Source: Mesorhabditis belari (Eukaryota; Nematoda; Chromadorea; Rhabditida; Rhabditidae). Taken from it: DNA of 64,000 nt. How positions within the stretch are numbered: position 1 is the stretch's first letter; each line of letters begins with the position of its first letter. The notes beneath the pieces are model-generated. The model worked only from the letters and a program-made list of their open reading frames with translations, ran no database searches and was not told the origin of the DNA. This document shows positions 43,900 to 54,104 of the stretch, piece by piece. The stretch lies in the NCBI GenBank assembly GCA_958450365.1, contig CAUEEP010000428.1:247814-311813 (forward strand), written 5' to 3'. The translations under genes and the position numbers were made by a program.

Positions 43900-44690
43900 A
43901 TCAGCTAAATTTAGTAGTTAGCAAAAATTGGGTAAGTTGAAAAGCTAAGGCGCTATTTGCAAGTTGAAAAGCTAAGGCCTTGTAATGCACAGTTCTTTTA
44001 ATATGCTTGTAATGTAGTCCGGCACAGTTCTTTTATTTTAATCGAATCTAGAAAATAGCAAAGAAAATATCATTTTAACAAAGGAACTCTTGGAATTGAA
44101 GTGTGCGTTAATTAATGCATTTTTAAAACGTGTCAAACTCTTGAAAATAAGAGCTAGAGATAGTTTTGAAAGTTGTCACGTTTTAGAGCGGCAGATGCTC
44201 TTAATCAGATGATGAAAAAGATGATCTTTTCTTTGACAATAAAAAGAATAAATGATTCATAACCTAAAGGCAATTTAAATTATAGCAAATCACGTTCCTA
44301 ATCATTAAATCTTTATCTTTCAAACGCAGAAATGCAATAAATCTTTTAGAAATGTTGGACATTCATGTGGACAAGTCAGATAAAATCAGTTTTCGTTTAA
44401 ATTGATGGACGACCTTGGTGAAAAATTAAGAGGAAAAAGAAGAAAAGAAGAAGAAAAGAAGAAATGATTGGAGAAAAGGAATCAATGAGAAATAAATCTT
44501 TGTGAATCTCTTTGAAAAGGAACCATAGAATCATCTCTTTGAAAAGGAATCATTGAAGAATCTCTTGCGGATTTGAATCAAAAGTTTTAGATCATTTATC
44601 ATGTTTATAAAAAGCCCTAATTGAGCTCAATTGACGGGGTTTTCCTCGGATGATCTGTGAGTGGTCCAGATCGATTCTGAAATCTTCTTT
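43900..44690. other. intergenic stretch
   Basis: No supported exon. It contains a short duplication of AAGTTGAAAAGCTAAGGC near 43936-43980 and purine-rich AAGAAAAGAAG around 44430. Confidence 0.45.
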
Positions 44691-44695
44691 TTACT

Positions 44696-47600
44696 CTAAA
44701 TTTGGAATTTCTTTGTAAGAATAATGTAAATTTCTTCCAAAAACCTTTTTCTTGTCACCAATTTGCAGAATGTTTTCAGAAAAGCTCGGCGATAATCGGC
44801 TGAAAGGTGTACCGTTAAGAAGTCAGTATCAGCTATACTATAACTATAATACTATCAGCTATACTATATACTGTCTCATCTATACTATAAAACATCTACA
44901 TTATCTCGGACTTACTAATAAAATAGATTAAAACCAGTGGATCGAAGAAAGGTGTGATTGTTAGAAGAAAGTGATAAACAAAGCCGAATCGACCGAAAGA
45001 AACACCGAATAGTGAACCGATAATGAGAACAGTTACAGGGAAATAAATGACAATCATTGGGACAACAGCCTACGATTGGGATTAGTTACAATTTATTGGG
45101 TTGGTCAATTGAAAACCGCCGGACTTTGACCTAAAATTTATTCAACATAAACAATTCAACAAAACCATAAATTCATTCCAAATAATTTCCATTATTATTG
45201 ACAACTTCTGCCCATTTTACAGGCAATTTGCGGATTCCTCTTTCGAGTAGGATTTTGGTTTTGAATCGAAAAACTTTCAAAGCCAATTTTTGACTGCTTC
45301 TTCCGAATCGAAGTGTTCTCCCGCAAGCTACGAAAGAGGAATCCGCAAATTGCCTGTCAAATGGGCTGTTAATGCCGTTAATGACGGCCGTTAATGCAAT
45401 CAAATACAGTGAAGCTCCCAAACAAGGCTATTTATTTTAGAGTGAGTCAGTTTTGCAACATGAGGGCGCGCGTTGTCGGGGATGAGAACGATCTTTGACT
45501 TGGAGGGCCTATTCTTCTTCAGGGATTCATTCACCTTTCCCAACTGTTCACTGTATTTGATTGCATTAACGGTCGTCATTAACGGCATTAACGGCCCTTT
45601 TTTACAAGCAATTTGCGGATTTCTCTTTCGTAGTAGGATTTTGGTTTGTGTGTGAGACAAGTGTGAGACTCAAGAATGGAGGACTGGAGATGTCAGCTGT
45701 CAGCTCAGTTTGAGCACTTTCTTCAAAAGAAACCCATTTTGGTGTCAATAGAAAAGTTGTAGAGAATCAAAAATTAGGCTTATAGCCAAATTTCCACAAA
45801 GATACACTTAGTAGTTTCGCTTAAAATGCAAGTTTTGTGAAAATTTGGCATTTCTTTTGTGCAAATTTGGCATTTCTTGAAAACCAGTTTTTGAATCGTT
45901 CTGAAAATTTGGATATAAGCTTGATTTTTGATTCTCTACAACTTTTCCATTGACACCAAAATGGGTTTCTTTTGAAGAAAGTGCTCAAACTGTCACATAT
46001 GACAATAGCCCGCAGTTTTCAATTCATCAACCCAATAATTACAATATTTGAATTTTCTTTACCATTGTAAGAAGTGAAATGAAAAGTTGATTGTGAAGTC
46101 TCTTTGTTCGATCGCTTCCAATATACTTTTTCATGCCATTATACGTTTTGTGCCCACAGTAACACATCTGAAGCTAATGCTAAGCTAATGTTAAAGCTAA
46201 TGCTTTGGTGGAAAAAATTCCGTATTCTCTCTAATAGTAGTGCACCCGAGTTGATGACTATTTACGGCTTCCAAAGTCTTCCCAGAAGCTCAACACTCAA
46301 ATCCCCCCACTAGATCTCATCGTTAGCTACATTTTCCGATCCCACATCGATAGGTTCTGATAAGCGGTTCTCGAGATTTCGAGGAATTTAGACGACGCTC
46401 TTGGTGCACTCCTATCAGAGAAAATATGGTATATAGATTCAGGTAGTAGCCTTTGCTTTAGAAGTGTATTTTGGATAAAAGATACCATCGATAATGAGGA
46501 GCTCATTGTGAATGAAACGATCAATAAACCCATAACTTCATCCCATTGAAAGACTGATCCAGCTTCTTTTTCAACCTAGATTTAGATTGATTTTGAAAGG
46601 GAAACTGCTTGTTTTCTAAAAGACGCATAAAAACGACTGTAATTTTTAGCTCCAGTTTTGTTCAATTAGGTAAAAGTTAGAGTACGATAGCTTTTAGAAA
46701 AGCTAGGGCCCGATAGCTTTTAGAAAAGCTACATTGCGCTACATTACAAATGCTTAATCGGGAGGCATGGGGATGACCATTTAGAGGTATCCTCATGACC
46801 ATCGGGAGGCTGATGATACCTACAAAGGGTCATGGGGATACCTCGAGATAGTCATGGGGAAAGCAAGGATTTTAGGTGCTTAAAGGTATCCCCATGACCA
46901 TCTTGAGGTATCCCTATGGATCCAAATAGACATGGGGAATAGGGAGGCATCCCCATGGATCTTCGGAGGCTTGAGGATGACTCCGAAGAGGTATCCCCAC
47001 CCCTATTTGGACTGAGGTATCCCCATGAGTCCAAATAGGGATGAGGATACCTTAAAAATTTGCTGAAAATCCTCATCTAAGAAACCTCAGCACCGATGAA
47101 TTTTGCTAAGACGAAGTTTCTCCGAGACAGAGTTTCGGAGATTTATATAGCTTACGACCAATTTCACGATCAATTTCCTTCAACTCACCCAGTACAAAGG
47201 CCCAACATACGCCCTGTCATCCAAAGAAATATTCAATACATTCTTCATATCTCTATCAATTAGTATATCTTTTTCTGGATATGTTTTAAATAAATAAATA
47301 CAAGTGTACATCGAAATACCAAAACCTGAATAGAAGCTTTAGAGAATGATCTAATAAACTCTAATAAACTCACAAAAATGGACGTAAATGAGCCAAATCA
47401 TTTGCCACCATCCATTGATCAGATAATCGCGATGATTTCGGAAATCGTTTCGTAAAAGAAATTTCTATTTCACTTACTGACAAATCGTGATATAACGATA
47501 AAGAAAATGGACAGCAAGTACGATATTATTTGTGCCGAAGAAGGAAATGTTGAGAGAAGCGAGCAGTTCTTGGGCTAAATTTCAAGTGACAAAGATTATA

Positions 47601-48736
47601 GCCAACCAGATCAGGGCAGGCTGTTAGTGCTATCACTAAGATTGAATTTGGAGTAACTAGGCTTGTTCAGAGTAAACTGAAAGCTTATGACAATACAGCT
47701 ATGACAGCCTATGACAGTACATTGCAATACAACAGGGTTTTATCCAGAAAAGGTTTTTTTATACTTTCATGGTTCGGTATGCTGTTACAAGGTGTACTAT
47801 TACAGAGCTTACAGGTGCTATTACAGGGTGTACTATTACAGAGGTTTCACAATTACCGCCTCAAAGTAAATCAAAGCTTCTCACCAGAGAAATCAACAAA
47901 ATGCAAATTTAAATAGAAATGTTTATCAACATGGAACGCGCGGGGCTGCCATAGCTGGTGTCCCATAGCCTTTGCCGTGCAAGTCGATGATCGAAGCCTG
48001 ATCTTTCCCTCTTGATATTAGCTTTGATGGTAACGGTTCTCTTGTTTCCTTGTCCAGGAAAACATTTAAAGTTCCAAGCTCCTTGTATCGTTTAACTGCA
48101 CGAATCACAGCACTTCTATCTACTCCTAGACGTCTAATCTCATCTGTCCCATAGCGTGCAAGTCAATGATCGAAGCTCTGTAAAGAGCTTTGCCTCTGTA
48201 AAGAGCTTTGCCTCTGTAAAGATTACGCTTTGCCATCACTATCACGTTTCAGTGAAAACAATGAAAAACAGTTTTTTCACTGAAAACAAAATGTTAGAAT
48301 AAAGACAACAAAAAAATTAAACGAATTTTCCTTGGAAAACAGCTAAATTCTATTGCAAAAGAGGTGTGGGGGTAATTGTGATGCACCCTGTAGAATATGA
48401 GGTAAATGTAAGGTTTTACTCACCACTGTGATCCAGAAACCCAACCAATGAGCCACTTGGAATCAAAACAAAATAGTAATTGTTCACAAAAATGATCTAA
48501 ACTACTTTGCTAAGCTGTAAAAATGATCTAAATTGCTTTGTTATAATAATAAAATCTCTACTGGTAGTGAAAAGCTTTGCAACAACGAGTAAACAATGTT
48601 GAAGATCGATAAAAAGAATAAAAGTTGCTTATAAGTGCCCATTTCGACAGTTGTTTTATGACAAATGAAATGCAAAAGAATTCCATTTAAGAGAATTGTC
48701 AATGCTGAATTGAACAAAGCGAATGGTTCGTGAATT
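44696..48736 (-). CDS. Str-class seven-helix chemoreceptor
   Basis: Exons 48562-48736, 48424-48496, 47478-47574, 47374-47438, 47189-47325, 46486-46575, 46063-46167, 44916-45069, 44696-44799. Hallmarks of the nematode Str family are EMGTYKQLLFFLSIFNIVYS between helices 1 and 2, FLYRYITIC after helix 3, MCYCGHKTY with TKRLHNQLFISLL after helix 5, and TPFFDPLVLIYFITDYRRAF at helix 7. Such receptors sit in sensory cilia and couple to G proteins. All phases close except one site: the intron 47439-47477 has a good donor (GTAAGT) but ends CG instead of AG, so the gene may be a recent pseudogene. The first exon (N-terminus) was not found. Introns contain a maT-like fragment, an inverted GGTATCCCCATG array, a MITE and a mariner. 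Confidence 0.8.
45094..46037 (-). mobile_element. mariner remnant with rearranged interior, intronic
   Basis: Ends TATTGGGTTGGTCAATTG and GAATTCATCAACCCAATA. The minus strand carries the transposase C-terminus (ERGIRKLPVKWAEVVNNNGN) and scrambled repeats of it, plus the same GAGCACTTTCTTCAAAAGAA inverted module as the element at 7721. It lies between the receptor's helix 6-7 exon and the preceding exon. Confidence 0.85.
46221..46432. mobile_element. MITE of the AATAGTAGTGCACCC family, copy 2
   Basis: Inverted ends CGTATTCTCTCTAATAGTAG and CTATCAGAGAAAATATGG, with the same body as copy 1. It sits in the receptor intron 3' of the helix 5 exon. Confidence 0.9.
46758..47055. repeat. inverted-repeat-rich GGTATCCCCATG array
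   Basis: CATGGGGATACCT and AGGTATCCCCATGA alternate on both strands about a dozen times, with CCAAATAGGGATGAGGATAC-like variants. The array can form many local hairpins. It is GC-richer than its surroundings and intronic in the receptor gene. Confidence 0.85.
47760..47850. repeat. ACAGGGTGTACTATTACAGAG short tandem array
   Basis: Three or four imperfect copies of about 22-30 bp. The last copy grades into the end of the maT-like fragment at 47825. Confidence 0.6.
47825..48391 (-). mobile_element. maT-like fragment with helix-turn-helix only
   Basis: Right end GGGGGTAATTGTGATGCACC then CTG at 48391. Left end near 47825 with CACAATTACCGCC. The minus strand encodes IRRLGVDRSAVIRAVKRYKE then LGTLNVF, the DNA-binding part of a maT/Tc-type transposase. 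A short duplication of CCCATAGC(C)...GTGCAAGTC lies inside. No catalytic part. Intronic in the receptor gene. Confidence 0.75.
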
Positions 48737-48778
48737 CTAAAAGGTTGTGAATAATAGTAGTAGTATTAGTAGTGCACC

Positions 48779-48990
48779 TCTCTAATAGTAGTGCACCCAA
48801 GCGAGCCGAGTTGGTGACTATTTATGGCTTCTAAAGTTTTCCCAGAAGCTCAACACTCAAATCCCGCACTAGATCTCATTGTCAACTACATTTTTCGACC
48901 CCACATCGATAGGTTCTGATAAGCGGTTCTTGAGATTTCGAGGAATTTAGACGACGCACAGGGTGCACTACTCAGAGAGAGAATAAGGTA
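48779..48990. mobile_element. MITE of the AATAGTAGTGCACCC family, copy 3
   Basis: Inverted ends TCTCTAATAGTAGTGCACC and GTGCACTACTCAGAGAGAG. Its neighbour to the right is a copy of the receptor helix 5 exon, as for copy 2. Confidence 0.88.
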
Positions 48991-49640
48991 TATGGATTCA
49001 GGTAGTAGCCTTTGCTTTAGAAGTGTATTTTGGATAAAAGATACCATCGATAATGAGGAGCTCATTGTGAATGAAACGATCAATAAACCCATAGCTTCAT
49101 CCCATTGAAAGACTGATCCAGGATGTTAAGAATTAGCGAGCCGAGTTGATGACTATTTACGACTTCCAAAGTTTTCCCAGAAACTCAACGCTCAAATCCC
49201 CCACTAGATCTCATCGTCAGCTACATTTTCCGACCCCACATCGATAGGTTTTGATAAGCGGTTCTCGAGATTTCGAGGAATTTAGGCAACGCTCAGGGAG
49301 CACTACTATTAAAGAGAATACTATACTAGAATACTACTATTAGGTATGTTCAATTCTGGCAGTGATTTAACTTCATCAGCACAAGACAGCTATGTTTTGA
49401 ATGGGAATTAAACAAAACATATAAACTCACCTATAAATTAAACTCCAAATATCCATGGTTAAATTCAAATAGAAATTCAAATTCTTTGAATCACTCTGAG
49501 AAGTTTCAGAAAAGGTCAGAACAAAAAAACACCTGGCAAATCAATGCAAATTGAGCTCTATACTTGTTCTTTTGATTTCGAAAGTACTTCTCTCTCAAAT
49601 TGGAACTGTTATGCAATAGCTAGAATAGGAAAAATGATTT
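48990..49640 (-). pseudogene. fragment of a second Str receptor
   Basis: 49000-49125 repeats the helix 5 exon almost base for base (GLLIVSFTMSSSLSMVSFIQ). 49437-49500 (SDSKNLNFYLNLTMDIWSLI) corresponds to the extracellular loop before helix 5, and 49560-49640 (EKYFRNQKNKYRAQFALICQ) to the helix 3-4 region. The later helices are absent because the complete receptor's first exons begin at 48736. It therefore looks like a truncated tandem paralogue. Confidence 0.6.
49137..49322. mobile_element. MITE of the AATAGTAGTGCACCC family, copy 4, left end lost
   Basis: Body starting GCGAGCCGAGTTGATGACTA and ending CACTACTATTAAAGAGAATA. The left terminal repeat is truncated. Confidence 0.85.
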
Positions 49641-49885
49641 CAGTAGTAAAATAAAATGAATTTTAACTTTTTATAAGCGATTTTCTCACATTATTTAAAC
49701 ATTCGATCGCTGAAAAACTAAAAATTTTGTACTTTTTCCAATTTTCAAACCAATACATTGCAATAATTGCCAGTTTTTTTTTCTCGAAAACAAATCGATC
49801 CCTATTTTTCCCGTGCTGCATTTCTCTTTTTTGATAAGCTCTTTTTTGATTTGAAATATCAGTGTGTTTTTTTTCAATTCCACAA

Positions 49886-52800
49886 ATGCGAGTCATCAAA
49901 AAAGCGGTCAGAAATTCTACCTTTCTTACTAAATCTGCTAAAAATATTCCGAAACTGGCTGTGGAAATGAAATTGAAATCTTTGCGATGTCCTTTATGTA
50001 TTGAATATTGTAAGTTGTACATTAAACTAGAATTTTTACTTGTCAAACTGTTTTGTAAGAAGTGTCAAAGTGTTAAGTGTTTGACAAACTGTTAAGTGTT
50101 TTCTAACGAAAGACAGATCAGTTCTAATCACTTTCAGTCATCCCATCTTACAAAGATCCAAAGTGCCCAGTCATTACGAAATGTGGAATTCTGTTGTGCT
50201 TACAATGTTTGAAAAATGAACCCGACAAAACGAAAAGAAGTTTCCCTTGTAAATCAAATTGTGCTGATTGTTTGAGTGAAGTAGCGCCTGCACACTTCCT
50301 TTTTGGTCAGTTTCTCAATATCCAACTAAAGCTGAAGTTAACAGGTATTTTGAACGAAATTTTGAATTGTGTGAATGGGATTGAAGGATTTCTGAGTACT
50401 CCAATAGCTTATCGAGCGAAGGTTTTGAGCTTCAACGTCGCATAGGAATAGTAAAATTTAGATTCAAAGACAAATGGAATGTGAAATCTGTCATGATGGA
50501 TGTGAGTTTAAAGAAATGCTTTAAATAAATAAATAAATAAATACGTTGTAGAAAAACTGAACCTTTTCTTAATTGTTTTGCTGTTTTGCTTTGAACTTTT
50601 GCTATTGAAAATACCCTTTCGAGTTCTTCTTGTAGATGAAATGGAGAAATCCGATAAAATGCCTCATCCACTCGACTGTGGACACACATTTTGTTATCGA
50701 TGTTGTCTCGAACTCTCACAAATTGTAGGTTATGCCTTGAGATAAGATGCTTTGAGAATAATCTCATTGTAGACGATTCGCCCAAGCGCTTTCTTTCAAA
50801 TCGCTGACAAGGAAAGGTTTGTGATGGTTTTGATTGGTTTTGATTGGTTTTGATTCATTTTGATTGGCTGAATCGAATTCTTGTTTTATCGATTTCTTTA
50901 TTTTAGCTGCAACTTCCATTACTCTCAAATCGATTCATTTAAATTCAAATCTCAACATAAACTTTATCTTTACACCATTCAAGTTGTCAATCAAAATTTG
51001 GGAGGACAAAAGAAAAAAGTGAGCTGATTAGATGAAATTTCTGACTTCAGATTTCTTTTAAGATTTATGTCACGGTTAAACAAGAAGAAAAAGTGATTCG
51101 AAAAATTGCGGCAATGGTTGCAGGACCAGGACCAATAAATTTTCCATTGATTGTTCCGGTTGAGGTTTGGATATTTTAGAAATTTGATAAGTTTAATATA
51201 CCATATTTTCTCTAATATTAGTGCACCGTGAGCGTTGCCTAAATTGCTCGAAATCTCGAGAACCGCTTATCAGAACCTGTCGATGTGGGGTCGGAGAATG
51301 TAGCTGACGATGAGATCTAGTGGGGGATTAGAGTGTTGAGCTTCTGGGAAAACTTTGGAAGCCGTAAATAGTCACCAATTCGGCTCGGCCGGGTGCACTA
51401 CTATTAGAGAAAATACGGTAATCTAAGCCTCAAAGCTTTATACCCATTTTAGTTAACTCCCCAAACAATTTACACAATAGGATTTGAACTTGAAGAAAAC
51501 GGAGGAATCAATCATAATGGGTCTTTTCTCGTCTGTTTTACCTAGCTATTATACTTCAGAATATAAGAAGATATTATAATATATTATACTTCAGGGATCA
51601 CAGACTGTTGATGGGAACAAATATGAAATCAGCTTCTCAGATTACGGACACAAGAATTTGACTCAAGGTGCAGTGGGAAATGAATGAGATTTCATTGGCT
51701 GTTAGAGATAGAGCTAATAGCCAATGAAATCTGATATTAGCATCTATTCCATTAGAGCTATTAGAGATAGAGCTAGAGAATATTGGCATCTATTCTGTTA
51801 ATTAATAGAATTCTTTAGATTAATAGAAGAAATATACATAAATACTGCAATACGAACAACATTTTCAGGCTGGCATTCGTTTGTTCTGATTGTTGGAAAA
51901 GAGCGCTTCAATTCATATTTCAACGCTCCAAAGACTAAAGGTTTAGAGCTATTGGTGCTTTTAAGCTATGAAAACGGTTTTCGAATTAAAGATTTTAGAT
52001 TGACGAATGCTTTTTGCCCGACTATAATCCAAAGGTTTTCCCAATATTTCAACTTAAATATTTAAATTTCTTCAGAGTGAAATAATCAATTGTCCGCTTT
52101 GTTCAAAAGTCTCTGATTTTATTCCAATTATTGATTCCAATCATCCAAAGGAACATTGTTTAAAAGGTTTTCCTTTCTTTTCGATAAAAAAACCTTAAAA
52201 ACTTTAAGAATTTATGATCGAATTCGAGGATTTACTTCAAAAAGCAAAAATGCTTTCTTGTGAATGTGGAAAATCGGTGAGTGGATCTCAAAGATCCCAA
52301 AGATTTCAGGAAAAGAAAGATCTACTGACAAAGATCTCAAAGATCTCAAAGATTTCAGGTTGATGTGGATGATCTTCTCACCTGTATCACTTGCAAAGCT
52401 GGAGAAAGCAATACTGTGAGAATCAAAGTGTAAATTGATGAAACTCTTTCAGAAATCCGTGCCCATTTGTGCAAAATGTTTTGTCGCAAACCACAACGGA
52501 CATCACTTTGAACCGGCTGCAAAACAGGAGGTGTATCCATTTGACACTTGTCTTGTCACTCTTGTCTTGTCTTCTTGTCTTCTTGTCTTCTTGTCTTCTT
52601 GTCTTGTAACTCTTGCCTTGTCTTCCTGTCTTGTCTTCCTGTCTTGTCTTCTTGTCTTGTCCTCTTGTCTTCTTGTCTTGTCTTCTTGTCTTATCTTCTT
52701 GTCTTATCTTCTTGTCTTGTCACCCTTGTCTTGCCACTCTTGTCTTATCTTCTTGTCTTGTCCTCTTGTCTTGTCATTCTTGTCCTGCCACTCTTGTCTT

Positions 52801-53417
52801 GCCACCCTTGTCTTGCCACCCTTGTCTTGCCACCCTTGTCTTGTCTTCTTGTCATCTTTCATCTTGCCACTGTCAATTTTAGATTCTATCAATGAACAAC
52901 CAAATGTCAAGCTTTTTGCAAATGAATCTCAAGACATATGAAGTGATTATTCCAACATTGAGCGAAAAAGTGGCTGAATTGTTAGAAGCGATTCCAAAGG
53001 TTAACTTTTTAAGAAAAATTGATAAATTTTAACTTTAGAATTGTGAAGACTTTGAGGAGAAGATGCAGGCAAATGTCTCGTATGAAAAAGCTTTTGAAAA
53101 AGTGGCTGAATGCAGGTAGAAATCTTCAGAAAGACCAAGTCTTCAGAAATTCTATTATCTAAAAATGCAGAGAACTCGCGAAAAACTATGAAACAATTTG
53201 CGAAGATTTCGTCCCTCATCTTCGTGGTTTGGAAAAGAAATTGCAGGTGAAACATCTTGTTTAATTCAATTTCCGCTCTTTCAAAGAATCGAAGAAATTC
53301 CAGTGTACCCTGAAGTTTGCTGCTTTATTTTCTATTGACAATAAAATCTCTAAATTCCAGCAAATTGTCGTCAGTGTGGAGAAGCTGAAAACGCTCGCAC
53401 CGGAAAGCTCAAAATGA
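49886..53417 (+). CDS. RING/B-box/coiled-coil (TRIM-like) protein with a split RING
   Basis: Twenty exons from ATG 49886 to TGA 53417 sum to 1,650 nt (549 residues) with all phases closed. A first Cys-rich finger (RCPLCIEYF...CGILLCLQCL...CKSNC) spans residues about 36-88. A RING half follows at 129-157 (CEICHDGY, LDCGHTFCYRCC). About 190 beta-rich residues follow (KLYLYTIQVVNQNLGG, ELTPQTIYTIGFELEENGG, GNKYEISFSDYGHKNLTQGW). Only then comes CPLCSK (about 348), which would complete the RING. CECGKS and CITCKAGE and a B-box (VPICAKCFVANHNGHH, about 423) precede a coiled coil (443-549). RING/B-box proteins are usually E3 ubiquitin ligases. The insert loosely resembles a PHR-type beta domain; that is a guess. 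Introns carry a MITE and a CTTGT minisatellite. Confidence 0.82.
51199..51420. mobile_element. MITE of the AATAGTAGTGCACCC family, copy 5
   Basis: Inverted ends CATATTTTCTCTAATATTAG and ACTACTATTAGAGAAAATAC. Complete, in the intron between exons 51063-51164 and 51453-51530 of the TRIM-like gene. Confidence 0.92.
52545..52866. repeat. CTTGTCTTGTCTT/CCACC minisatellite in a TRIM-like gene intron
   Basis: About 320 bp of interleaved TCTTGTCTTGTCTTC and TTGTCTTGCCACCC units, pyrimidine-rich on this strand. It lies wholly between the B-box exon and the first coiled-coil exon. Open frames through it are artefacts. Confidence 0.95.
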
Positions 53418-53518
53418 CTAGAATGAACTAGAGACTCTCAATAAAAGTTAGTTTTACTATTCTTGGCAAAGAATAAACAAAACTAGTGAGTTGATTTTTG
53501 GTGCATCTTGCACTCTAA

Positions 53519-53930
53519 CTAGGGAAAGGCACGAACTTGAGGTGAGTGGTTTGTCTGGACACGTACACTTTATAAAATCGGGTATGTGGAATCCGAATCT
53601 CAAATTAAAATCTGTTGAATGATTTTCCAAATGACGCCAAATGACTGTAAAACTTCAATTGAAAATTTGCTTTAAAAAACGAATGCTTCAATCGAGAAAC
53701 GGATGCTTTAAAACGCTCCTTCCTAGGGGAGAAGAGAGACTTTAGTGGTGTAGTGGATAACGCATTAGGCTTATTGGGTCCCTTGGCATCAGGGTTGGGG
53801 CCCTGATGTCACTTTTTGTTTTTGTTTTTTTTCCTCAACTTATAGCATTCTGCAAGCTAATCGATAGCCGATTCTATAAAGTGCATTATCCAGACAAAAG
53901 CTCACCTTAAGTCCGTGCCTTTTCCTAGTA
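53519..53930. mobile_element. foldback with a tRNA-like core, copy type 2
   Basis: Inverted arms of about 62 bp: AGGGAAAGGCACGAACTTGA...TAAAATCGG (53519-53581) against CCGATTCTATAAAGTGCA...GTGCCTTTTCCTAGT (53868-53930). The centre holds TGGTGTAGTGGATAACGC (A-box-like) and GGGTTGGGGCCCTGA (degenerate B-box), then a T-rich run at 53810-53832. It lies between two convergent genes. Confidence 0.78.
53738..53812 (+). tRNA. tRNA-like pseudogene inside a foldback
   Basis: The A-box is a good match (TGGTGTAGTGG). The B-box has lost the usual TTCGA core, and a T-rich stretch follows that could end Pol III transcription. Read as tRNA-derived, not functional. Confidence 0.4.
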
Positions 53931-54104
53931 ACATGTTTATATTAGTAACACGTAAGTAGCACGTTTTTATAACTTTATTGTCACATTGTAACTGTTCAAA
54001 CACAAAACATACACCACAAATCAAGTCCTCAAAAACGACCAGCCCTTCTGTCACCGATTGGTAGATCACTAAAGAAAAAAAGTACAGATTAGTCTTGATC
54101 TTTT

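Noticed and set aside
49663..50046. Minus-strand frame of 127 codons
   Set aside because: Overlaps the first TRIM-like exon and the receptor fragment; Lys/Phe-rich AT composition without motifs.
52435..52941. Leu/Ser/Cys-rich open frames over the CTTGT minisatellite
   Set aside because: The array lies between well-phased exons of the TRIM-like gene and is intronic.
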